Below, one piece after another: positions 15,773 through 18,005 of a stretch of DNA of 18,005 nt. The stretch is from Clostridiales bacterium UBA1777 (lineage in GTDB: Bacteria > Bacillota > Clostridia > Oscillospirales > Oscillospiraceae). The first letter of the stretch is position 1; every line of letters begins with the position of its first letter. The stretch covers positions 1,616 to 19,620 of the forward strand of contig DCGN01000015.1 in NCBI GenBank assembly GCA_002315275.1. Direction: 5' to 3'. Position numbers and translations under genes: made by a program. Under the pieces are notes generated by a model. It saw only the letters and a list, made by a program, of their open reading frames with translations. It made no database searches and was not told the origin of the DNA.

Positions 15773-16649
15773 CGGTATCGGATTACTGCAGGGAGCGGTT
15801 CGGAGAGAAGGCGTATCGGCTGAGTCTTGATGGGGGGTTCACCTGTCCGAACAGAGACGGCACGGTGGATACGCACGGCTGTATCTTTTGCTCCGCGGGA
15901 GGCTCGGGTGATTTCGCGGCGCAAAGGCGCACGGATATCGCAGAGCAGCTTGAGGAAGCGAAAAAAAGAGTGCGCCCCAAGTACAGCGGGCACAGCTTCA
16001 TTGCATACTTTCAGGCATTTACGAATACGTATACCCCGGCAGATCGGCTCAGAGAGCTCTTCTTTGAGGCGATAAAAGCCGAAGATATCGTGTGCATTTC
16101 GATAGCTACAAGACCGGATTGCCTCGGCGATGAGGTGCTTGCGCTTTTAGCCGAGATAAACGCGATAAAACCCGTGTGGGTCGAGCTGGGACTGCAGACA
16201 GCGAATGACACCACGGCGGAGTATATCCGAAGAGGGTACAGAACCGAGGTATACGACAGCGCCGTAAAAAAGCTCAACGCAATAGGTGTTCACGTCGTAA
16301 CGCATATAATATTGTACCTGCCGGGAGAGGCGAGGGCGGATATGCTTTTGAGACCGTGCGCCATGCCGTGAACGCGGGAACGGGCGGAATCAAGCTTCAG
16401 CTTCTCCATGTGCTCGAGGGTACGGATCTCGTAAAGGACTATAAGGCGGGTAAATTTACGCTGCCGGAGCTTGACGAATACGCCGACCTTGTGGCGGACT
16501 GTGTGGAGCTTATCCCCGATAACGTGGTGATCCACAGATTAACGGGGGACGGCCCCAAAAAGCTTCTGATCGCGCCGCTTTGGAGCGGAGATAAAAAGCG
16601 CGTTCTGAACACAGTAAACAAAGTGCTGAAAAGCAGAGGACTTATATAA
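15766..16649 (+). pseudogene. Radical SAM protein, YhcC/TIGR01212 type, with one-base frameshift
   Basis: A GTG at 15766 overlaps the lysozyme stop by seven bases and begins VTVSDYCRERFGEKAYRLSL, like this family's N-terminus. The 4Fe-4S cysteines are C27, C39 and C42 (FTCPNRDG then GCIFCS). VELGLQTANDTTAEYIRRGY and HVVTHIILYLPGE follow. At CTTTTGAGACC (T4 at 16346-16349) the frame breaks. The upstream piece ends at 16371, while the other frame gives ETVRHAVNAGTGGIKLQLLH, then GTDLVKDYKAGKF and VVIHRLTGDGPKKLLIAPLW to a stop at 16649. One more T (giving MLFETVRHAV) restores a 294-residue protein of normal length. The substrate of this family is not established. The intact remainder and the homopolymer position make read or assembly error quite possible. 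Confidence 0.85.
16346..16349 (+). other. Frameshift point in the radical SAM gene (T4)
   Basis: ATG CTT TTG AGA reads out of frame with everything downstream that matches the family. Five T would read ATG CTT TTT GAG ACC GTG and join the two halves. The error is a single missing base in a short homopolymer. Confidence 0.8.
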
Positions 16650-16664
16650 CCGAGGAGCAGATAT

Positions 16665-16883
16665 ATGAAAACTTTTAAAATGACAGTCTCGATAGTTGCC
16701 GTTTTGAGCGTGCTTGTGTGCTTTTGTGCCTGCGCTTTCGCGGACGGGGGCACGGCGGGGAACTCGTCGAATGTGTGGACGTACGTTGAGTACATAGCCG
16801 GAGGAGTATGTGCGTTTCTTGTTATGGACTGGCTGAGCAGAAAGCTCAAGGGAAAGGGCAAGAACAAGGTCGATAAGAAATAA
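16665..16883 (+). CDS. Small secreted/membrane protein, unknown
   Basis: This is a 72-residue protein with the ribosome site GAGGAG and a 15-bp gap from the preceding gene, so it is probably the last gene of the operon. It has a signal peptide-like start (residues 1-26, ending ACAFA before DGG), a short polar stretch, a second hydrophobic segment (about 39-57) and a lysine-rich tail (KLKGKGKNKVDKK). If the signal is cleaved, it becomes a single-span protein with a basic cytoplasmic tail. No family is recognised. The ribosome site and the terminator directly after it support a real gene. Confidence 0.7.
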   Translation: MKTFKMTVSIVAVLSVLVCFCACAFADGGTAGNSSNVWTYVEYIAGGVCAFLVMDWLSRKLKGKGKNKVDKK

Positions 16884-16914
16884 AAAAGCCGCCGAAACGA
16901 AAATGCTTCGGCGG
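16884..16914. terminator. Convergent terminator between the small-protein gene and the SGNH-like gene
   Basis: CCGCCGAA (16889-16896) and TTCGGCGG (16907-16914) form an 8-bp stem with a 10-nt loop, preceded on the plus strand by a run of A. On the minus strand the stem is followed by CTTTTTT, so it ends the SGNH-like transcript most clearly. It also lies directly after the plus-strand operon. Confidence 0.75.
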
Positions 16915-16931
16915 TAATATTATGCGTTTTA

Positions 16932-17825
16932 TCAGGTGAGCGCGTGCGTGCGGAGGTATTGAAGGATCTGCTCTATACCCTGCGTGTTCATCGTTTTGCC
17001 GTTGCTTCCCGCAAACTGATTGGAGAGTATGCCGGAATCGTTCTTGACGGCTTGACGCGTATCGCAGTAATAAAGCCCCAGCTCACCGCAGATGTCCTTT
17101 ATCCACTCGCAGGCCTCGGAAGTGATCGTGACGTTGAGCCCGTCAATACCGGAGTAATCGGCGATAACGGGGAGAACGGAGCAACAGACTATCTTCGTAT
17201 CCTTGCTCGCGGCCTGAACTGTTGAGAGCATGGCCTTATATGAGGTCTTGAACTGCGTCTCATCGGCAGAGCTGAGTCCATCGCTTCCGACCATGATAAC
17301 GAGTATCTCCGGCTTGAGCACCATCATGGCCTGACTGACTGTCAGCTCAGACTTGTCGCTCGGATTGACAACGAGCGCCGTGCTGAGGCTGTTCACCATC
17401 AGCGAGCCGGACGAGGTGCCGAGCACCTGCTTGTTTGCCGAGCCGCCCGTGAGAAGGCCGTAATCTCTTAGGCCTATCATGCAGCTGTCGCAAAGGAAGG
17501 TGAGAGAATCGATATACTCCTGCCCTGCATCGGCCGTCTCCTCAAGCAGCTTGACGCTGCCGGCATTGACCTGAACGGTTTCTCCCGTTATTACCTCTCC
17601 CGAATACTCCTCGGAAGCGGCATCATCGGTCTGCTTGTCGGCCTTCTTATCCTTCTTCTCGGAAACAGCGGCAGAGCCGAGAGTGACCGTAGGCTTGCTT
17701 TTGGGCTTGTTAGCGCCGTACGGAGCTATGGCGGCAAAAAGGAAGCCGATAAACAGAGCCAGCAGGCAGACAGCCGAGGCAGCTATCCATATGAACTTTT
17801 TCAGATTAAGAAGTTTCTTGAACAT
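16932..17825 (-). CDS. Membrane-anchored SGNH/GDSL-like protein, catalytic His absent
   Basis: This is a 297-residue protein with a basic N-terminus, one transmembrane anchor (about 11-34), a Lys/Asp/Glu-rich linker (about 40-75) and an extracellular domain of about 190 residues. DSLTFLCDSCMIGL (Ser114 after Asp113) fits the SGNH block I serine, and EILVIMVGSDGL (180-182) stands for the GxND block. The usual closing DxxHxxxxG is replaced by GKTMNTQGIEQIL. The only histidine in the whole protein is His294, three residues from the C-terminus. Esterase or acetylesterase activity on cell-wall glycans would be the family expectation, but it is uncertain here. The ribosome site before the ATG is weak, and no convincing promoter lies between it and the fusA terminator. 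Expression may depend on read-through from fusA. Confidence 0.7.
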   Translation of the reverse strand: MFKKLLNLKKFIWIAASAVCLLALFIGFLFAAIAPYGANKPKSKPTVTLGSAAVSEKKDKKADKQTDDAASEEYSGEVITGETVQVNAGSVKLLEETADAGQEYIDSLTFLCDSCMIGLRDYGLLTGGSANKQVLGTSSGSLMVNSLSTALVVNPSDKSELTVSQAMMVLKPEILVIMVGSDGLSSADETQFKTSYKAMLSTVQAASKDTKIVCCSVLPVIADYSGIDGLNVTITSEACEWIKDICGELGLYYCDTRQAVKNDSGILSNQFAGSNGKTMNTQGIEQILQYLRTHALT

Positions 17826-17841
17826 AGCATTAATCTTTATG

Positions 17842-17873
17842 AAAACGGCGGAGTAGTTAACCCCGCCGTTTTT
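17842..17873 (-). terminator. Terminator after fusA
   Basis: AAAACGGCGG (17842-17851) and CCGCCGTTTT (17863-17872) form a 10-bp inverted repeat with an 11-nt loop, 10 bp beyond the EF-G stop. A-rich and T-rich flanks make it usable on both strands. It lies in the short gap before the SGNH-like gene on the same strand, so it may act as an attenuating terminator. Confidence 0.75.
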
Positions 17874-17882
17874 AATTCAATA

Positions 17883-18005
17883 TCAGTTTTCTGCTTCTGC
17901 GAGAGCCTTGGCTTCCTCGATGACCTTCTGCTGGACGTTGCCGGGAGCTTCTTCGTAGCGAGTGAACTTGCAGGTGAAGGAGCCGGCGCCCTGAGTCATG
18001 GAGCG
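17883..18005 (-). CDS. fusA: Elongation factor G, C-terminal 40 residues (partial)
   Basis: The frame enters from the right edge as RSMTQGAGSFTCKFTRYEEA and ends with VIEEAKALAEAEN and TGA at 17885-17883. The SMTQGxGSF motif and the RYEEAP segment followed by an acidic helix are the C-terminal end (domain V) of the translocation GTPase EF-G. Only the tail is visible, so a paralogous EF-G-like protein cannot be excluded. Confidence 0.88.
   Translation of the reverse strand, partial: RSMTQGAGSFTCKFTRYEEAPGNVQQKVIEEAKALAEAEN

Overview
The window looks like part of the chromosome of a Gram-positive gut-type clostridium. I infer Oscillospirales/Ruminococcaceae from mid-range GC with GC-rich third codon positions, strong AGGAGG-type ribosome sites, a DUF4914-like protein, a GH25 lysozyme with a cell-wall-binding repeat, and homopolymer-flanked intrinsic terminators. 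This placement rests on protein style, not on a marker gene. Most of the window is core or housekeeping DNA; the clearest accessory piece is a damaged phage-type gene next to truA.

Left part (1-2400, minus strand): the first codons of an unidentified gene behind a strong promoter; truA; then a gene remnant spanning about 908-2367. The remnant carries a MuF-C-like (polymorphic toxin/phage polyvalent protein) domain followed by a charged helical tail. It lacks the 5' part of the original gene, has a one-base frameshift, and its toxin-like module is far more AT-rich than the rest. Middle-left (2514-5495, plus): a DUF4914-like protein with a PEPCK-like P-loop, followed 15 bp later by ddl (D-Ala-D-Ala ligase). 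Convergent terminators follow.

Envelope-stress block (5635-9134): a histidine kinase and an OmpR-type response regulator (minus strand) face a membrane-anchored HtrA/DegP-like protease (plus strand). The shared intergenic region holds two pairs of 11-bp-spaced direct repeats, as expected for an OmpR-class regulator. The layout recalls B. subtilis CssRS/HtrB. Next come an orphan TetR-type regulator (plus) and a rhomboid-like membrane protein with a C-terminal zinc finger (minus), which lacks any intramembrane histidine.

Right part (10865-16883, plus): a probable operon of rlmB, a degenerate P1B-type-ATPase-like membrane protein (8 TM topology kept, DKTGT motif altered), a membrane-anchored GH25 lysozyme, a radical-SAM protein of the YhcC/TIGR01212 type with a one-base frameshift, and a small secreted/membrane protein. 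It ends at a terminator that faces a minus-strand SGNH-like protein lacking the usual histidine. At the right edge is the C-terminal end of fusA (EF-G).

Both frameshifts are single-base losses in homopolymers (A7 where A8 is needed, T4 where T5 is needed). Assembly or read error therefore has to be excluded before either gene is called dead. No tRNA, rRNA, CRISPR array, complete mobile element or gene-free stretch above 300 bases was seen.
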